From: Falsibacillus pallidus
GTDB lineage: Bacteria > Bacillota > Bacilli > Bacillales > DSM-25281
Reading direction: 5' to 3'
DNA: 64,000 nt
NCBI RefSeq assembly: GCF_003350505.1
Contig: NZ_QQAY01000010.1
Span: 1 to 64,000, forward strand
This document shows positions 43,497 to 54,581 of the stretch, in pieces. The first letter of the stretch is position 1. Each line of letters opens with the position of its first letter. The position numbers were made by a program, and so were the translations under genes. A model generated the notes under the pieces. The model worked only from the letters and a program-made list of their open reading frames with translations. It was not told where the DNA came from and ran no database searches.

Positions 43497-43523
43497 AAAG
43501 ACAATACTGAGGAGGAATTTAGC

Positions 43524-44666
43524 ATGAACGAACGTAAACGTATTTTGGATATGGTTGAAAAGGGAACGCTGTCTGCCAAGGAAGCACTGCTGCTTTTAGA
43601 GGCGCTTGAAGAAGCTGAAACAGTCCGTGAGCAGAAAGAATCGGATATTATCAATGAAATTTCCCGTGAAGTAGATAGAAAAGGAAGAGATTCACGCAGT
43701 TCCTATGATCGAGATAAATACTCTCAGCAGTTTAACGGGGCAAAAGATAAATTAATGGATTTTATGAATACAGCCCTTCAAAAAATAAAAGATTTCGAGT
43801 TCGATTTCCAATTCGGCCAGTCAGCTGAGGTTTCGCATGTATTTGAAGAGAAAAATGCGGTCATTTCTTATGTTGATATTGATGTGGCAAATGGAAAGGT
43901 GGACATTCAATCCTGGGATCAGGATGATCTTCGAATCGAATGTGAAGCGAAAGTTTATCGGACTGAAGATGAGGAAGAGGCGAAAACCACTTTCTTGAAA
44001 AACACCTTATTCTCTGTGGAAAATGGGAAGCTTCGCTACTCGACGCAATTAAAATGGATGAAAGTGGATACAACCATTTTTGTTCCAAAAGCTGAATATG
44101 AAAAATTGAATGTACGCATCTTTAATGGAGCGTTTTCTAGCAAAGGTTTGAATGCCAAAGATTTCACAGCTAAATCTGCCAATGGGAAAATCAATTTGAC
44201 TGGTCTTCATACCGAAAACCTTGAGGTCGAAACAGCCAATGGCCATATTACCATTGAAGAAAGCAAATCAGCGAAGCTTGAGGCAGAAACCATCAATGGT
44301 GCGCTGAAAGTCAATGGGGAATATCAAAAGCTGGATCTTCAATCCTTCAATGGAAACGTCGTTTGCAAACTGTCCAATCAGGATGCGGATTCAATCAGCG
44401 TGAAAACGGTCACTGGGAATGTGGATATTTATGTTCCTGATGAATTGGCCATGGAGGGTGAATTAAAAACCAATCTGGGCAGTTTCAAACTTGAGCTGGA
44501 GGGAATGAATGTACTAGAGGAGAAAAGTGAAATGGCTCAAAAGCAGCTTCGCTTCCAGCGCAAAGGATTGACAGAATCTCCTCTTCACATCTTAGCAGAT
44601 GCGAAAACTGGATCCATATTCATAAAAAAAGTGGATTCGACGAATCTTAATCCTAAACAAGCATAA
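43524..44666 (+). CDS. yvlB: YvlB, DUF4097 beta-helix-like protein with N-terminal SHOCT-like segment
   Basis: A 380-residue protein. Residues about 1-35 (RILDMVEKGTLSAKEALLLLEAL) form the helical segment shared with LiaX and YvlB; from about residue 110 a repetitive beta-strand region follows with recurring ANGKI/NGHIT/NGALKV/FNGNV motifs (DUF4097, putative adhesin or bactofilin-like fold). No signal peptide is visible, so it is probably cytoplasmic or membrane-associated through its partners. It lies 27 bases after yvlA behind GAGGAGG. B. subtilis YvlB is about 365 residues. Confidence 0.88.
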   Translation: MNERKRILDMVEKGTLSAKEALLLLEALEEAETVREQKESDIINEISREVDRKGRDSRSSYDRDKYSQQFNGAKDKLMDFMNTALQKIKDFEFDFQFGQSAEVSHVFEEKNAVISYVDIDVANGKVDIQSWDQDDLRIECEAKVYRTEDEEEAKTTFLKNTLFSVENGKLRYSTQLKWMKVDTTIFVPKAEYEKLNVRIFNGAFSSKGLNAKDFTAKSANGKINLTGLHTENLEVETANGHITIEESKSAKLEAETINGALKVNGEYQKLDLQSFNGNVVCKLSNQDADSISVKTVTGNVDIYVPDELAMEGELKTNLGSFKLELEGMNVLEEKSEMAQKQLRFQRKGLTESPLHILADAKTGSIFIKKVDSTNLNPKQA

Positions 44667-44685
44667 GATGAAGGAGAGATAAGTA

Positions 44686-44886
44686 ATGAAAAAGATGGCA
44701 CGCTCACGTTCTAACCGCAAGATTGCAGGGGTATTAGGGGGATTGTCCAAATCTGTCGGAATCGATGCAAACGTCCTTCGGGTGATTTTCATCATCCTGC
44801 TTTTCCCGACCGGCTTTTTCCCGATGGCCATCACCTATGGGCTGCTTGTCTTTATACTTCCGAATGAAGAGGATGTCATTAGGTAA
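44686..44886 (+). CDS. yvlC: PspC-domain protein YvlC
   Basis: A 66-residue PspC domain: RSNRKIAGVLGGLSKSVGID, then one long hydrophobic segment. PspC proteins sit in the inner membrane and help sense envelope damage. Behind GAAGGAGAG; its stop overlaps the yvlD start. Confidence 0.92.
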   Translation: MKKMARSRSNRKIAGVLGGLSKSVGIDANVLRVIFIILLFPTGFFPMAITYGLLVFILPNEEDVIR

Positions 44887-45245
44887 TGAGATGGATTGCA
44901 GGAATATTATTGAACGCACTATTGTTTATCGCGTTAGCGGGGTTCTTTGAAGGATTCCATGTCTCGGGGTTCGGCGCAGCTGTGACAGCAAGCATCATTC
45001 TTTCCTTATTGAATGTGCTTGTCCGTCCTATACTGATTGTCTTGACGCTGCCGATCACCATACTTTCCCTGGGACTTTTCTTATTTGTCATCAACGCCAT
45101 CACGCTGGTGCTTACGGAGAGAATCATGGGGAGTGCCTTCGAAATTGACGGTTTTGGCATGGCTATATTGGCAGCAGTCATTTTGTCCGTCGCCAACATC
45201 ATCATTCAAAAGGCAGTCATGGAACCTTGGAAAGAACGAAAATGA
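44886..45245 (+). CDS. yvlD: Phage holin family 4-like membrane protein YvlD
   Basis: A 119-residue protein with four helices and the pattern LLNVLVRPILIVLTLPITILSLG, characteristic of the YvlD/DUF360 family. In B. subtilis YvlD and relatives are sigmaW-linked proteins that help against membrane-permeabilising toxins. The ATG overlaps the yvlC stop by one base. Confidence 0.9.
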   Translation: MRWIAGILLNALLFIALAGFFEGFHVSGFGAAVTASIILSLLNVLVRPILIVLTLPITILSLGLFLFVINAITLVLTERIMGSAFEIDGFGMAILAAVILSVANIIIQKAVMEPWKERK

Positions 45246-45288
45246 AAAAGCCTTGTCCGGTTAGAATTTGACCGAACAAGGCTTTTTT
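45245..45288. terminator. Bidirectional terminator between yvlD and the amidase gene
   Basis: AAAAAGCCTTGT and ACAAGGCTTTTT form the outer stem, with CGGTT/GACCG inside; A and T runs on both sides. Confidence 0.88.
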
Positions 45289-45300
45289 CTTTAGATCTTA

Positions 45301-45882
45301 TTAATTTGGAATACAGGTTCCTGGCTTATTTGATAAATGGTAAAAGGAAGCGATGGCTTCTGCTATGGCTGTGGCGCATTGTTGCTGATAAGGGTCCATT
45401 TGAAGGAGGTACCCTTCTATTTTATTTGTCATAAACCCGCACTCCACCAGAATGGCTGTCATTTTCGTTTCACGAAGGACATGGAAGTTGGCTGTTTTAA
45501 CACCTCGGTTTTGCCTGCCGGTCTCTTTCACCAGCTTAGATTGGACAGCATTTGCGAGCATCATTGCCTCTTTCGGTTTGGTTACATAAACATAGGTTTC
45601 AATTCCTTCAGGCGAGGTCCATTCTGAGCCGTCGCCAAAAGCATTGGCATGGATGGATACATAGCAGTCCATTTTCAGCGAATTTGCCCGTTCCGTCCTT
45701 TCAGAAAGCGGGACATCTTCGTAGTCAGAGTGGGGGAGATATACTTCAATCCCTTCATAAGTCTCGAAAAGATTCTTTGCATACATGGCGACCTTCCGAT
45801 TGAAGGCATACTCCGGGAATCCGTCAGGGGTGCTTTTACCAGGGGTGCCGTATCCGTGTCCTGCATCGAGCATCAATTTCAT
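45301..45882 (-). CDS. N-acetylmuramoyl-L-alanine amidase (Amidase_3)
   Basis: A 193-residue catalytic domain with the zinc motif residues visible in LDAGHGYGTPG, PLSERTERAN, YVSIHANAF and ILVECGFMTN. It cleaves the bond between muramic acid and the stem peptide. There is no signal peptide and no wall-binding domain, so it may act in the mother cell, be released on lysis, or be prophage- or spore-type. ATG 45882 (minus strand) follows AAAGGAG. Confidence 0.9.
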   Translation of the reverse strand: MKLMLDAGHGYGTPGKSTPDGFPEYAFNRKVAMYAKNLFETYEGIEVYLPHSDYEDVPLSERTERANSLKMDCYVSIHANAFGDGSEWTSPEGIETYVYVTKPKEAMMLANAVQSKLVKETGRQNRGVKTANFHVLRETKMTAILVECGFMTNKIEGYLLQMDPYQQQCATAIAEAIASFYHLSNKPGTCIPN

Positions 45883-46083
45883 CAATCATTCTCCTTTCAA
45901 GTTTTTCACTGTCTATATACAAATCCAAAGCGGATAAGGACACCTCTGTTCTGCAAGGTGAAAAAGAATTTAAACGAAATGTGAATAGTCTGGCTTATTT
46001 TTCACTGTAAATGCTAAAATAGATAAAGTGCAGAACAAGAATGGGTACATAGAAACAACATTGAAATTTAGGAGGTCTCCATC

Positions 46084-47010
46084 GTGGCTAAAGTTCGAGC
46101 GAAAGATATTATAGAAACATTCGGTTTAGAGCTGGTCAGCGGGGAAGAAGGCGTGGACCGTCCGATCACCACGAGTGATTTATCCCGGCCGGGCCTCGAA
46201 GTAGCAGGCTTTTTTGATTATTATCCTGCTGAGCGTGTTCAGCTGCTGGGAAAAACCGAGCTTTCCTTTTTTGAAAGGCTGGGCGATTCCGATAGAAAAA
46301 TCCGCATGGAAAAACTATGTGCGGATGTGACGCCGGCCATCATCATTACAAGGGATCTCGAAGTTCCAGCTGAGCTGATCGAAGCTTCGGAAAGATGCGC
46401 TGTCCCTGTCTTGAAGTCCGATATGAAGACCACCAGGCTATCGAGCCGATTAACCAATTATCTCGAAGGGAAGCTGGCACCAACCACTGCTGTCCATGGC
46501 GTCTTGGTAGATATTTATGGAGTGGGTGTACTGATCACGGGGAAAAGCGGCGTCGGTAAAAGTGAAACCGCATTGGAACTAGTGAAAAGGGGACATCGAC
46601 TTGTGGCTGATGACTGTGTGGAAATTCGCCAGGAGGATACAGACACATTGATTGGCAGCTCACCTGAATTGATTGAACACCTGCTTGAAATCAGGGGACT
46701 CGGAATTATCAATGTCATGACCCTATTCGGTGCCGGAGCAGTACGGACCCATAAACGGATCACCTTGATTGTCGATCTTGAAATCTGGGATAAAACAAAA
46801 CATTATGACCGGGTCGGCCTGGACGAGGAAAAAATGAAAATTATTGATACTGAAGTCACTAAGCTTACTATTCCAGTAAGACCTGGACGCAACTTGGCTG
46901 TCATTATTGAAGTGGCAGCGATGAACTACCGTCTGAAGAGAATGGGTGTAAATGCCGCTGAGCAGTTTACGAACAGGCTGGCAGGGGCCATTCAAGACGG
47001 GGACGAGTAA
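46084..47010 (+). CDS. hprK: HPr kinase/phosphorylase
   Basis: A 308-residue HprK that phosphorylates Ser46 of HPr and Crh when glycolytic intermediates are high and reverses this otherwise. Walker A is GKSGVGKSE near residue 153, and the HprK signature [10 protein letters not shown] follows near 202. GTG 46084 lies seven bases after AGGAGGT. It heads the operon hprK-lgt-yvoD-ppaX-yvoF. Its substrate Crh is encoded 17 kb downstream. A TAAAAT at 46015-46020 may be its -10. Confidence 0.96.
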   Translation: MAKVRAKDIIETFGLELVSGEEGVDRPITTSDLSRPGLEVAGFFDYYPAERVQLLGKTELSFFERLGDSDRKIRMEKLCADVTPAIIITRDLEVPAELIEASERCAVPVLKSDMKTTRLSSRLTNYLEGKLAPTTAVHGVLVDIYGVGVLITGKSGVGKSETALELVKRGHRLVADDCVEIRQEDTDTLIGSSPELIEHLLEIRGLGIINVMTLFGAGAVRTHKRITLIVDLEIWDKTKHYDRVGLDEEKMKIIDTEVTKLTIPVRPGRNLAVIIEVAAMNYRLKRMGVNAAEQFTNRLAGAIQDGDE

Positions 47011-47063
47011 TTGTTGTTAGTTAAGGCTGCTGCTTATCCAAATTCAAATAAGGAGCATTTGAA

Positions 47064-47882
47064 ATGAATTCTAATTTAAAACCGCTTAATCCAATTGCCT
47101 TTCATTTAGGGCCGTTGGAAGTTCATTGGTATGGCATCATCATCGGATGCGGAATTGCACTTGCGCTATTCCTGGTCATCCGTGAAGGTGAAAGAAGAGG
47201 ACTTCCGAAAGATACATACGCAGATCTTCTCATTTGGGCTATTCCGATTTCGATCATCTGCGCCCGGGCGTACTATGTGTTATTTGAATGGGGCTACTAT
47301 GCGAAGCACCCGAATGAAATTGTTCAGATCTGGAATGGCGGGATTGCCATCCACGGTGCATTGATCGGGGCAATCATCACAACGCTTATTTTCTGCCGAA
47401 AAAAAGGCATCTCTTTTTGGAAAGTGGCAGATATCGCAGCGCCGAGCATCATCATCGGACAGGCGATCGGCCGATGGGGGAACTTCATGAACCAAGAGGC
47501 CCATGGCGGAGAAGTGACACGCCGCTTTTTGGAAAACCTCCATTTGCCGGAGTTCATCATCAATCAAATGTATATCGATGGTCATTACTACCATCCAACA
47601 TTTTTATATGAATCCATCTGGGATTTCGTTGGGTTCATCATATTGATGTCATTAAGAAAAGTAAACTTGAAGCGCGGGGAGCTATTCCTCAGCTATGTCA
47701 TCTGGTATTCAATCGGCCGCTTCTTCGTAGAAGGAATGAGGACGGATAGTCTTATGCTGACAAACACACTGAGAATGGCTCAGGTCATTTCCATTGTACT
47801 TGTCGTCGTTTGCATTATTCTATGGGTTGTACGCCGAGCGACAGGAATGGCTCGTCATCGCTATAAAGATTTAGAGAATTAA
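47064..47882 (+). CDS. lgt: Prolipoprotein diacylglyceryl transferase
   Basis: A 272-residue membrane enzyme with seven helices that attaches diacylglycerol to the lipobox Cys of prelipoproteins. The Lgt signature [14 protein letters not shown] (about residue 136) and the N-terminal PLEVHWYG are present. ATG 47064 follows AAGGAG; same operon as hprK. Confidence 0.96.
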   Translation: MNSNLKPLNPIAFHLGPLEVHWYGIIIGCGIALALFLVIREGERRGLPKDTYADLLIWAIPISIICARAYYVLFEWGYYAKHPNEIVQIWNGGIAIHGALIGAIITTLIFCRKKGISFWKVADIAAPSIIIGQAIGRWGNFMNQEAHGGEVTRRFLENLHLPEFIINQMYIDGHYYHPTFLYESIWDFVGFIILMSLRKVNLKRGELFLSYVIWYSIGRFFVEGMRTDSLMLTNTLRMAQVISIVLVVVCIILWVVRRATGMARHRYKDLEN

Positions 47883-47908
47883 TCTTGCATTAAAGGGAGA
47901 GAGTACAA

Positions 47909-48853
47909 ATGGGGGCAACGATTCAAAGGGGATTCCTTGCTGGATTGAAAACGTCTTGGACCCTCGGGAAAATTATTTTTCCCATCACGTTGATAGTCGT
48001 CTTTCTGCAGTACACTCCATTGCTTCCTTGGATCATCAAATTGATTTCCCCTTTAATGGGATGGCTCGGACTCAGCGGAGATGCGGCCATCCCCATTGTA
48101 TTGGGGATTTTTTTGAATTTATATGCAGGGATTGCAGGGGTGCTGTCGCTTAGTTTGACGGTGAAAGAGGTTTTCATCATTGCGGTGATGCTATCTTTTG
48201 CCCATAATCTGCTTATTGAATCATCCGTGGCAGTAAAAGTCGGTGTGAAGCCATGGATTGTATTGACTGTAAGGCTTGGGTTGGCCATTTTGTCGGCAGT
48301 CATTATCCAGCTCGTTTGGCACGGCGGAGGAGAAATTGCCCAATATGGATTTGCCAAGGTGCAGGCAGTAGATGTCCATGGATTTTGGGAAATACTATGG
48401 CTAGCATTGAAGAAAGCCACTCTTGGGATCGGCCAGCTCATCATGATTGTCGTCCCTTTGATGATTGGCATTCAAATTTTGAAGGATAAAATGTGGCTTG
48501 CAGTCTTTTCGAAATGGGTCAGTCCATTTACGAGGATGCTCGGAATGAAAGAGAACACATCAACCACCTTGGCTGCAGGACTCCTTTTTGGATTGGCATA
48601 CGGAGCAGGCGTTATGTTCCAGGCGGTCAAAGAGGACGGTGTAAGCCAAAAAGATGTGACGCTTGCATTCATATTCCTGGTGGCATGCCATGCGGTTGTT
48701 GAGGATACCCTCATATTCGTACCGCTTGGAATCAATGTCCTGCCGCTGCTCGGCATCAGGCTCGCGACTGCTACCATCCTGACCCTCATTGTGGGATGGA
48801 TTTGGTCCAGAAGACAAGCAAAAGCAATTAAAGGAAGTGGAATCAGCACATGA
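47909..48853 (+). CDS. yvoD: Nucleoside-recognition (Gate) domain membrane protein YvoD
   Basis: A 314-residue protein with about eight helices and Gate-type segments, the fold also used in the FeoB channel and spore maturation proteins SpmA/SpmB. Same place as yvoD in B. subtilis. Substrate unknown. It overlaps ppaX by four bases. Confidence 0.88.
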   Translation: MGATIQRGFLAGLKTSWTLGKIIFPITLIVVFLQYTPLLPWIIKLISPLMGWLGLSGDAAIPIVLGIFLNLYAGIAGVLSLSLTVKEVFIIAVMLSFAHNLLIESSVAVKVGVKPWIVLTVRLGLAILSAVIIQLVWHGGGEIAQYGFAKVQAVDVHGFWEILWLALKKATLGIGQLIMIVVPLMIGIQILKDKMWLAVFSKWVSPFTRMLGMKENTSTTLAAGLLFGLAYGAGVMFQAVKEDGVSQKDVTLAFIFLVACHAVVEDTLIFVPLGINVLPLLGIRLATATILTLIVGWIWSRRQAKAIKGSGIST

Positions 48854-49500
48854 ACAAAAGGATAACGACCGTCCTTTTTGATTTGGATGGTACACTAATC
48901 GATACAAATGAATTAATCATCACGTCGTTTATGCATACCTTGAACCATTACTATCCGGATCAATATTCCCGGGAAGACGTTCTCCCTTTTATGGGTCCGC
49001 CGCTCTCGGAGACTTTCGGAGAGTTGAACCCTGAAAATACGGAGGAAATGATTCAGCACTACCGCGACTTCAATTTGACGCACCATGATGATTTGGTGGA
49101 AGAATTCGAAGGGGCATATGAAGCTGTAAAAGGATTGAAGGAAGCTGGGATTAAACTAGGAATTGTTTCAACTAAGTCAAGAAACGGCGTCATCAAAGGA
49201 TTGAAATTGATGAACTTGTTCGATTTCTTCGATGTCATCGTGACCCTTGATGAAGTAAATGCGCCAAAACCAGATCCGGAGCCGGTCCTATTAGCACTTT
49301 CCCAATTAGGATCGTCCCCTGATGAAGCCATCATGGTGGGGGACAATCACCATGATATCCTCGGCGGGAAGAACGCAGGAACTTTGACAGCCGGTGTTGC
49401 TTGGACGGCAAAAGGAAGGGAGCATCTGCTTCAATTCGAGCCTGATTTCATTCTGGATGAAATGAGCGATATCCTGAAAGTTGTCGGAGTCAATCCATGA
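48850..49500 (+). CDS. ppaX: Pyrophosphatase PpaX (HAD family)
   Basis: A 216-residue HAD hydrolase: nucleophile motif [10 protein letters not shown], motif II STKSRNG, and motif [19 protein letters not shown]. PpaX removes the pyrophosphate made by HprK when it dephosphorylates Ser-P-HPr, pulling that reaction forward. Location between yvoD and yvoF supports the name. ATGA overlaps at both ends. Confidence 0.93.
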   Translation: MNKRITTVLFDLDGTLIDTNELIITSFMHTLNHYYPDQYSREDVLPFMGPPLSETFGELNPENTEEMIQHYRDFNLTHHDDLVEEFEGAYEAVKGLKEAGIKLGIVSTKSRNGVIKGLKLMNLFDFFDVIVTLDEVNAPKPDPEPVLLALSQLGSSPDEAIMVGDNHHDILGGKNAGTLTAGVAWTAKGREHLLQFEPDFILDEMSDILKVVGVNP

Positions 49501-50033
49501 GAAAGACGGTGCGCTTCCCTGTTTCAGGAGGGAATTCCCTTTGGCATGTTTATAAAACCGTTCCATTCTGGAAGGTTGTCAAAAACTTCGTCGTCATCCA
49601 GGCGGCGAGGTATACCCCTTTTCTTGGGATGAAAAATTGGCTGTACCGTACTTTTCTCAGGATGAAGGTGGGAGATCAAACATCCTTTGCCTTGATGGTC
49701 ATGCTGGATGTCATGTTCCCTGAGAAAATTTCGGTCGGTGATAATACGGTCATCGGATATAATACAACCATTTTGGCGCATGAATACTTAATCAAAGAGT
49801 ACCGCCTCGGACCAGTTGAAATCGGAAAAAATGTCATGATCGGGGCAAATACTACCATCCTTCCCGGCGTGACAATTGGAGACGGCGCCATCGTATCCGC
49901 GGGTACACTCGTACATAAAGACGTCCTCCCGGGGACATTCGTCGGGGGCAACCCGATGCGAACCATCTACAGTAAAGAAGAACTCGAACAACGGTGGGTA
50001 AACGACCCCATATACGGAAAAGCTAAAGCCTGA
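49497..50033 (+). CDS. yvoF: Left-handed beta-helix acetyltransferase YvoF
   Basis: A 178-residue protein with hexapeptide repeats ([46 protein letters not shown]), an O-acetyltransferase fold. Substrate unknown; the syntenic B. subtilis gene is yvoF. Last gene of the hprK operon. Confidence 0.9.
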   Translation: MRKTVRFPVSGGNSLWHVYKTVPFWKVVKNFVVIQAARYTPFLGMKNWLYRTFLRMKVGDQTSFALMVMLDVMFPEKISVGDNTVIGYNTTILAHEYLIKEYRLGPVEIGKNVMIGANTTILPGVTIGDGAIVSAGTLVHKDVLPGTFVGGNPMRTIYSKEELEQRWVNDPIYGKAKA

Positions 50034-50064
50034 TGCTGCCATTACTGCAGCGCAGGCTTTTTTT
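50025..50064 (+). terminator. Intrinsic terminator after yvoF
   Basis: AAAGCCTG pairs with CAGGCTTT, with GCTGC/GCAGC inside, followed by a T run. The yvoF stop codon lies in the stem. Confidence 0.85.
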
Positions 50065-50104
50065 ATTATTTTTAAAACTAATGTCGGATTCCGAATTTTC
50101 AAAG

Positions 50105-50133
50105 TTGACGAACGGAAAGCTGCGCGTTACACT
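50105..50133 (+). promoter_or_regulatory. sigmaA promoter of the histidine operon
   Basis: TTGACG (50105-50110), 17 bases, TACACT (50128-50133). The leader of about 90 bases contains no T-box-like structure. Confidence 0.65.
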
Positions 50134-50231
50134 ATATTTATTCTTTATCTTACTACCATATTAGCATACTAAAGGATTTCGAAAATTAATTTTAAATAAA
50201 AAACCAAACAATGATTGTGCAGGTGAGATTG

Positions 50232-51422
50232 ATGTCGAAGCGATTCATGTTTGAAAAGCCTTTGGGGATGAGGGACACTTTCCCCGCCATATATGAAACA
50301 AAACGAAATATAAAAGAGAAGATTCATCACACCCTTGAAACTTGGGGATACCGCTATATTGAAACTCCGACACTTGAATTTTACGAAACTGTGGGAGCTG
50401 CATCGGCCACCTTAGATCAGCAGCTATTTAAATTGTTGGATCAGCAGGGACATACATTGGTTCTCCGTCCGGATATGACCGCCCCGATTGCGAGGGTTGC
50501 CGTATCTAAGCTTTTAAAAGAGCAAATCCCACTGCGTCTTGCGTATTCCGCCAACGTGTACCGGGCCCAGCAAAACGAAGGGGGTCGTCCCGCTGAATTC
50601 GAGCAGGCAGGAATTGAGCTGATCGGAGACCCAACCATCAGTGCAGATGCTGAAGCCATTGCCTTGATGGTTTCCGTCCTGAAAAACGCAGGATTAAAGG
50701 AATTCCAGATATCCGTTGGGCATATCGGCTTTGTGGAAAAGCTGTTCACTCAAATTCTTGGGACAGCATCCCGCGCTGAAGAACTGGGCCGCTTCCTTTA
50801 TGAAAAAAACTTTGTCGGCTACAGAAGCCATGTGAATTCCCTTGGATTATCCTCCATCGATAAAGAGCGCCTTTTGAAATTTTTGAAAATGCGCGGAACG
50901 GACGAGATCCTTGAGGAAGCATACAGTTTAATAGAAAACGATCAAGGGAAAAAAGCTCTCAAAGAAATTGAAGAGTTATGGAAGCTCCTTGAAGAGTACG
51001 GCGTAGAAAAATATGTGAAGCTTGATCTATCATTGGTCAGCCACATGAGCTACTATACCGGCATTTTATTCGAAGTCTACACCGGCAATGTCGGGGCCCC
51101 AATCGGCAATGGAGGGCGCTATGACAGCCTCCTTGGAAAATTTGGACGAACTACCGCCGCAACAGGATTCGGACTGCGTCTGGATTATATGATAGAAGCT
51201 GCTGGAGAACGCCAAATGCCGCCAACCATCCACTGCATCCTGTTCAGTGCAGAACACAGGAAAAAAGCATATGAACTGGCCGCACAAAAAAGAACAGAAG
51301 GGGAAAATGTCCTTGTTCAGGATATATCAGGTGTATCGGATGTCGACTCCTTTACCAGATCTTTTAAGGATGTAACATTCCTCGTTGGTGCTGGACGGAA
51401 GGAGGATGACCGTTATGAGTGA
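50232..51422 (+). CDS. hisZ: ATP phosphoribosyltransferase regulatory subunit HisZ
   Basis: A 396-residue HisRS-like protein (motif 2 region [13 protein letters not shown]; motif [13 protein letters not shown]) without the tRNA anticodon-binding domain. It forms the octamer with short HisG and provides histidine feedback. ATG 50232 follows AGGTGAG; ATG 50211 is possible but has no site. First gene of hisZGDBHAFI. Confidence 0.93.
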   Translation: MSKRFMFEKPLGMRDTFPAIYETKRNIKEKIHHTLETWGYRYIETPTLEFYETVGAASATLDQQLFKLLDQQGHTLVLRPDMTAPIARVAVSKLLKEQIPLRLAYSANVYRAQQNEGGRPAEFEQAGIELIGDPTISADAEAIALMVSVLKNAGLKEFQISVGHIGFVEKLFTQILGTASRAEELGRFLYEKNFVGYRSHVNSLGLSSIDKERLLKFLKMRGTDEILEEAYSLIENDQGKKALKEIEELWKLLEEYGVEKYVKLDLSLVSHMSYYTGILFEVYTGNVGAPIGNGGRYDSLLGKFGRTTAATGFGLRLDYMIEAAGERQMPPTIHCILFSAEHRKKAYELAAQKRTEGENVLVQDISGVSDVDSFTRSFKDVTFLVGAGRKEDDRYE

Positions 51423-52044
51423 TTTGACGATTGCTATGCCGAAAGGAAGGATTTTCGAGGAAGCCCTTGAACTCCTCAGACAGGCCGGGTACAACCTTCC
51501 GCCAGAATTTGAGGAATCGAGGAAATTGATCATTGAGGTGCCGGAAGAGAATCTGCGCTTCATCCTGGCCAAGCCGATGGATGTCCCTACCTATGTGGAA
51601 CATGGCGTCGCGGATCTCGGGATTGCCGGGAAAGATGTAATGCTTGAAGAAGAGCGGAATGTCTATGAACTGCTTGATTTGAAAATAAGCCATTGCTACC
51701 TCGCTGTTGCAGGTCTGCCGAACACAAAAATGAATGACGTCGCACCGAAAATCGCGACGAAATATCCAGTGGTAGCGTCTTCCTATTTCCGTGAACAGGG
51801 AGAACAGGTCGAAATCATTAAATTGAACGGTTCGATTGAACTTGCCCCATTGATTGGACTGGCGGATCGAATCGTCGATATCGTTTCCTCAGGCAGGACG
51901 CTCAAAGAAAACGGCTTGGTTGAATATGAAAAAATCGTACCGATTACATCAAGGTTGATTGTCAATCCTGTCAGCTACCGGATGAAGGATGAACGTATCC
52001 AAGAGCTAGTTGACCGGCTGGAATCCGTCGTTAGCCAATACTGA
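51415..52044 (+). CDS. hisG: ATP phosphoribosyltransferase, short form
   Basis: A 209-residue catalytic HisG, first step of histidine synthesis (PRPP + ATP). [11 protein letters not shown] at the start and the PRPP loop [14 protein letters not shown] are visible. The short form lacks the regulatory C-terminal domain and needs HisZ. ATG 51415 is nine bases after AAGGAGG and overlaps hisZ by eight bases. Confidence 0.95.
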   Translation: MSDLTIAMPKGRIFEEALELLRQAGYNLPPEFEESRKLIIEVPEENLRFILAKPMDVPTYVEHGVADLGIAGKDVMLEEERNVYELLDLKISHCYLAVAGLPNTKMNDVAPKIATKYPVVASSYFREQGEQVEIIKLNGSIELAPLIGLADRIVDIVSSGRTLKENGLVEYEKIVPITSRLIVNPVSYRMKDERIQELVDRLESVVSQY

Positions 52045-52071
52045 TCAAAAAGAAGCAAGTAGGTGAAATCA

Positions 52072-53343
52072 TTGAAAATTGTACCTGTAACTGAAACCAT
52101 CTCGATTAAGCGTTCAATCGACAGCGGAACTGAGGAACAGCGCGCAGCCGTTCAGTCCATCCTTTCCGACGTGCGGAAAAATGGGGATGCAGCAGTTTTA
52201 ACATATACGAAGAAATTTGACGGAGCTGATCTGGATCAGCTGAGAGTAAAAGAAGATGAAATAGCAGAAGCGTATGAAAATATGGATGGGGAAATCATTT
52301 CGATTATAAGAGAAGCGATTCAAAACATCAGGAGCTTTCATGAAAAACAAGTGCGGAATTCATGGATGATGACGGATGAATCCGGTACCATACTCGGCCA
52401 GAAAATGACGCCGCTTGATTCAGCAGGCGTCTATGTTCCAGGTGGGACTGCGGCCTATCCATCCTCCGTCTTGATGAATGTCATTCCTGCAAAGACGGCG
52501 GGGGTCAAAAGAATTGTCATGGCTACACCGCCGAATGAAAATGGGAAGATCCCTTCAGCGGTGCTGGTGGCGGCAAATGAAGCGGGCGTCTCTGAAATCT
52601 ATAAAACAGGCGGAGCACAGGCCATCGCAGCCCTTGCCTACGGAACAGAATCCATCCGGCCGGTCGATAAAATTGTCGGGCCAGGCAACATATATGTAGC
52701 CCTTGCGAAACGGGAAGTATTCGGCGACGTCGATATTGATATGATTGCAGGTCCAAGCGAGATTGCGGTCTTGGCAGATGCCACAGCAAAAGCAAACGAA
52801 GTGGCAGCGGACCTACTTTCTCAAGCCGAGCACGATATGCGCGCGTGCAGCGTCCTGGTGACAGAATCCCGTGAACTGGCCGAAGAAACGTCAAAAGAGG
52901 TGCAGAAACAGCTGGAAAGCCTGCCGCGCAAAGAAATCGCACAAAAGGCCATTGACGATTACGGTGTCATTTATTTGACGCAGAGCCTTCAAGAATCCAT
53001 AGAAGTCATTAACTCCATCGCTCCGGAGCATCTGGAAATCATGACCGAAGAACCGATGGAACTGCTCGGACAAATCCGCAATGCGGGAGCCATTTTCCTT
53101 GGCCGATACAGTTCAGAGCCGGTAGGGGACTATTTTGCAGGACCGAATCATGTCCTTCCGACAAACGGGACAGCACGGTTTTCAAGTCCGTTGAATGTAG
53201 ATGACTTCATGAAAAAATCCAGCATTATTTCATACAGCCGCAAAGCATTGGAAGAAAACGCGGAAAAAATAGCTGCATTTGCAAGGCTTGAAGGACTCGA
53301 AGCCCATGCGCGGGCAGTAGAAGAACGATTCAAAAAGGAATAG
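52072..53343 (+). CDS. hisD: Histidinol dehydrogenase
   Basis: A 423-residue zinc enzyme for the last two oxidations, histidinol to histidine. Signature [15 protein letters not shown] with LLSQAEHD, and the metal/base residues in IAPEHLEIM are visible. TTG 52072 follows AGGTGA by five bases and gives the usual MKIVPV start; GTG 52063 is inside the ribosome binding site. Confidence 0.95.
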   Translation: MKIVPVTETISIKRSIDSGTEEQRAAVQSILSDVRKNGDAAVLTYTKKFDGADLDQLRVKEDEIAEAYENMDGEIISIIREAIQNIRSFHEKQVRNSWMMTDESGTILGQKMTPLDSAGVYVPGGTAAYPSSVLMNVIPAKTAGVKRIVMATPPNENGKIPSAVLVAANEAGVSEIYKTGGAQAIAALAYGTESIRPVDKIVGPGNIYVALAKREVFGDVDIDMIAGPSEIAVLADATAKANEVAADLLSQAEHDMRACSVLVTESRELAEETSKEVQKQLESLPRKEIAQKAIDDYGVIYLTQSLQESIEVINSIAPEHLEIMTEEPMELLGQIRNAGAIFLGRYSSEPVGDYFAGPNHVLPTNGTARFSSPLNVDDFMKKSSIISYSRKALEENAEKIAAFARLEGLEAHARAVEERFKKE

Positions 53344-53357
53344 GGAGCTGCAGACTA

Positions 53358-53942
53358 ATGAGAAAAGCGTCGATCGATCGAAAAACGAATGAAACGAATA
53401 TATCGCTGGAATTGCAGTTAGATGGCGAAGGGATTTCTGAAATTTCAACAGGCGTCCCGTTCATGACGCATATGCTTGATCTTTTTACAAAGCACGGACA
53501 TTTCAATTTGAATGTCGACGCCAATGGCGATACAGAGGTGGATGACCACCATACGACAGAAGACATCGGCATCTGTTTGGGACATGCTTTAAAAGAAGCA
53601 TTAGGCGATAAAAAGGGAATCAAGCGATACGGGAATGCGTTTGTCCCGATGGATGAAGCCCTTGCTCAAGTCGTTGTGGATTTAAGCAACCGTCCGCATC
53701 TCGAAGTCCGTGCAGAATTTCCAAGCCAAAAAGTCGGCACATTCGATACGGAGCTTGTCCATGAATTCCTCTGGAAGCTTGCCTTGGAGGCAAGGATGAA
53801 CCTTCATGTCATCGTTCATTACGGAAGCAATACACACCATATGATTGAAGCGGTATTTAAAGCGCTTGGAAGGGCTTTGGATGAAGCGACATCCATTGAT
53901 CCGAGAGTCAAGGGGGTCCCTTCCACGAAAGGAATGTTATAA
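53358..53942 (+). CDS. hisB: Imidazoleglycerol-phosphate dehydratase
   Basis: A 194-residue Mn enzyme with the paired metal motifs DDHHTTEDIGI and HYGSNTHHMIEA. No phosphatase domain is fused, so histidinol phosphatase must be encoded elsewhere. ATG 53358 follows GGGAGC. Confidence 0.96.
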   Translation: MRKASIDRKTNETNISLELQLDGEGISEISTGVPFMTHMLDLFTKHGHFNLNVDANGDTEVDDHHTTEDIGICLGHALKEALGDKKGIKRYGNAFVPMDEALAQVVVDLSNRPHLEVRAEFPSQKVGTFDTELVHEFLWKLALEARMNLHVIVHYGSNTHHMIEAVFKALGRALDEATSIDPRVKGVPSTKGML

Positions 53943-54581
53943 ATGATCGGCATTGTGGATTATGGGATGGGCAACCTATTTAGCGTCGACAAAGCTCTCG
54001 AGCGGATCGGCGTCCCGCATTTCATCAGCAGCAAGCGGGAGGAGCTTGAGTCAGCGGATGGCTTAATCCTTCCGGGCGTCGGTTCCTTTAAGGATGCCAT
54101 GCACATACTTAAAGAAACTGGATTGGCGGCTTTCCTTGATGGATACGTCCAATCCGGCAAGCCTCTATTGGGCATCTGCCTCGGAATGCAGCTCCTTTTC
54201 GAAGAAAGTGAAGAAAACGGATTTTCTAAAGGACTCGGATATTTACCTGGGACGGTAAAGGAAATCCCTTCTCGAAATGAAGCGGGAGAAGCGTTCAAAG
54301 TTCCTCATATGGGATGGAATCAGCTGATTTTCAAAAGAGATTCGCAGCTGTTGGAAGGTCTTGAAGAAGAGAATGTCTATTTTGTCCATTCATACTTTGT
54401 AGATGGTATAGATGAAAATGACCTCATTGCATCTGCGCAATACAGTGTAATGGTGCCTGCAGTGGTGGAAAAAGACAACGTCTACGGCATGCAGTTCCAT
54501 CCGGAAAAAAGCAGCCGTCTCGGGATGGCCCTTTTGAAAAATTTCACGGAACTTGTTTTGGAAAAGGAGAGTCAGTCATGA
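53943..54581 (+). CDS. hisH: Imidazole glycerol phosphate synthase, glutaminase subunit HisH
   Basis: A 212-residue class I amidotransferase: nucleophile Cys in [15 protein letters not shown], and catalytic His/Glu in [11 protein letters not shown]. It feeds ammonia to HisF. It starts directly after the hisB stop codon. Confidence 0.96.
   Translation: MIGIVDYGMGNLFSVDKALERIGVPHFISSKREELESADGLILPGVGSFKDAMHILKETGLAAFLDGYVQSGKPLLGICLGMQLLFEESEENGFSKGLGYLPGTVKEIPSRNEAGEAFKVPHMGWNQLIFKRDSQLLEGLEEENVYFVHSYFVDGIDENDLIASAQYSVMVPAVVEKDNVYGMQFHPEKSSRLGMALLKNFTELVLEKESQS

Noticed and set aside
50134-50231. T-box or attenuator in the his operon leader
   Set aside because: The leader is short and AT-rich with no T-box sequence, specifier stem or terminator/antiterminator pair.
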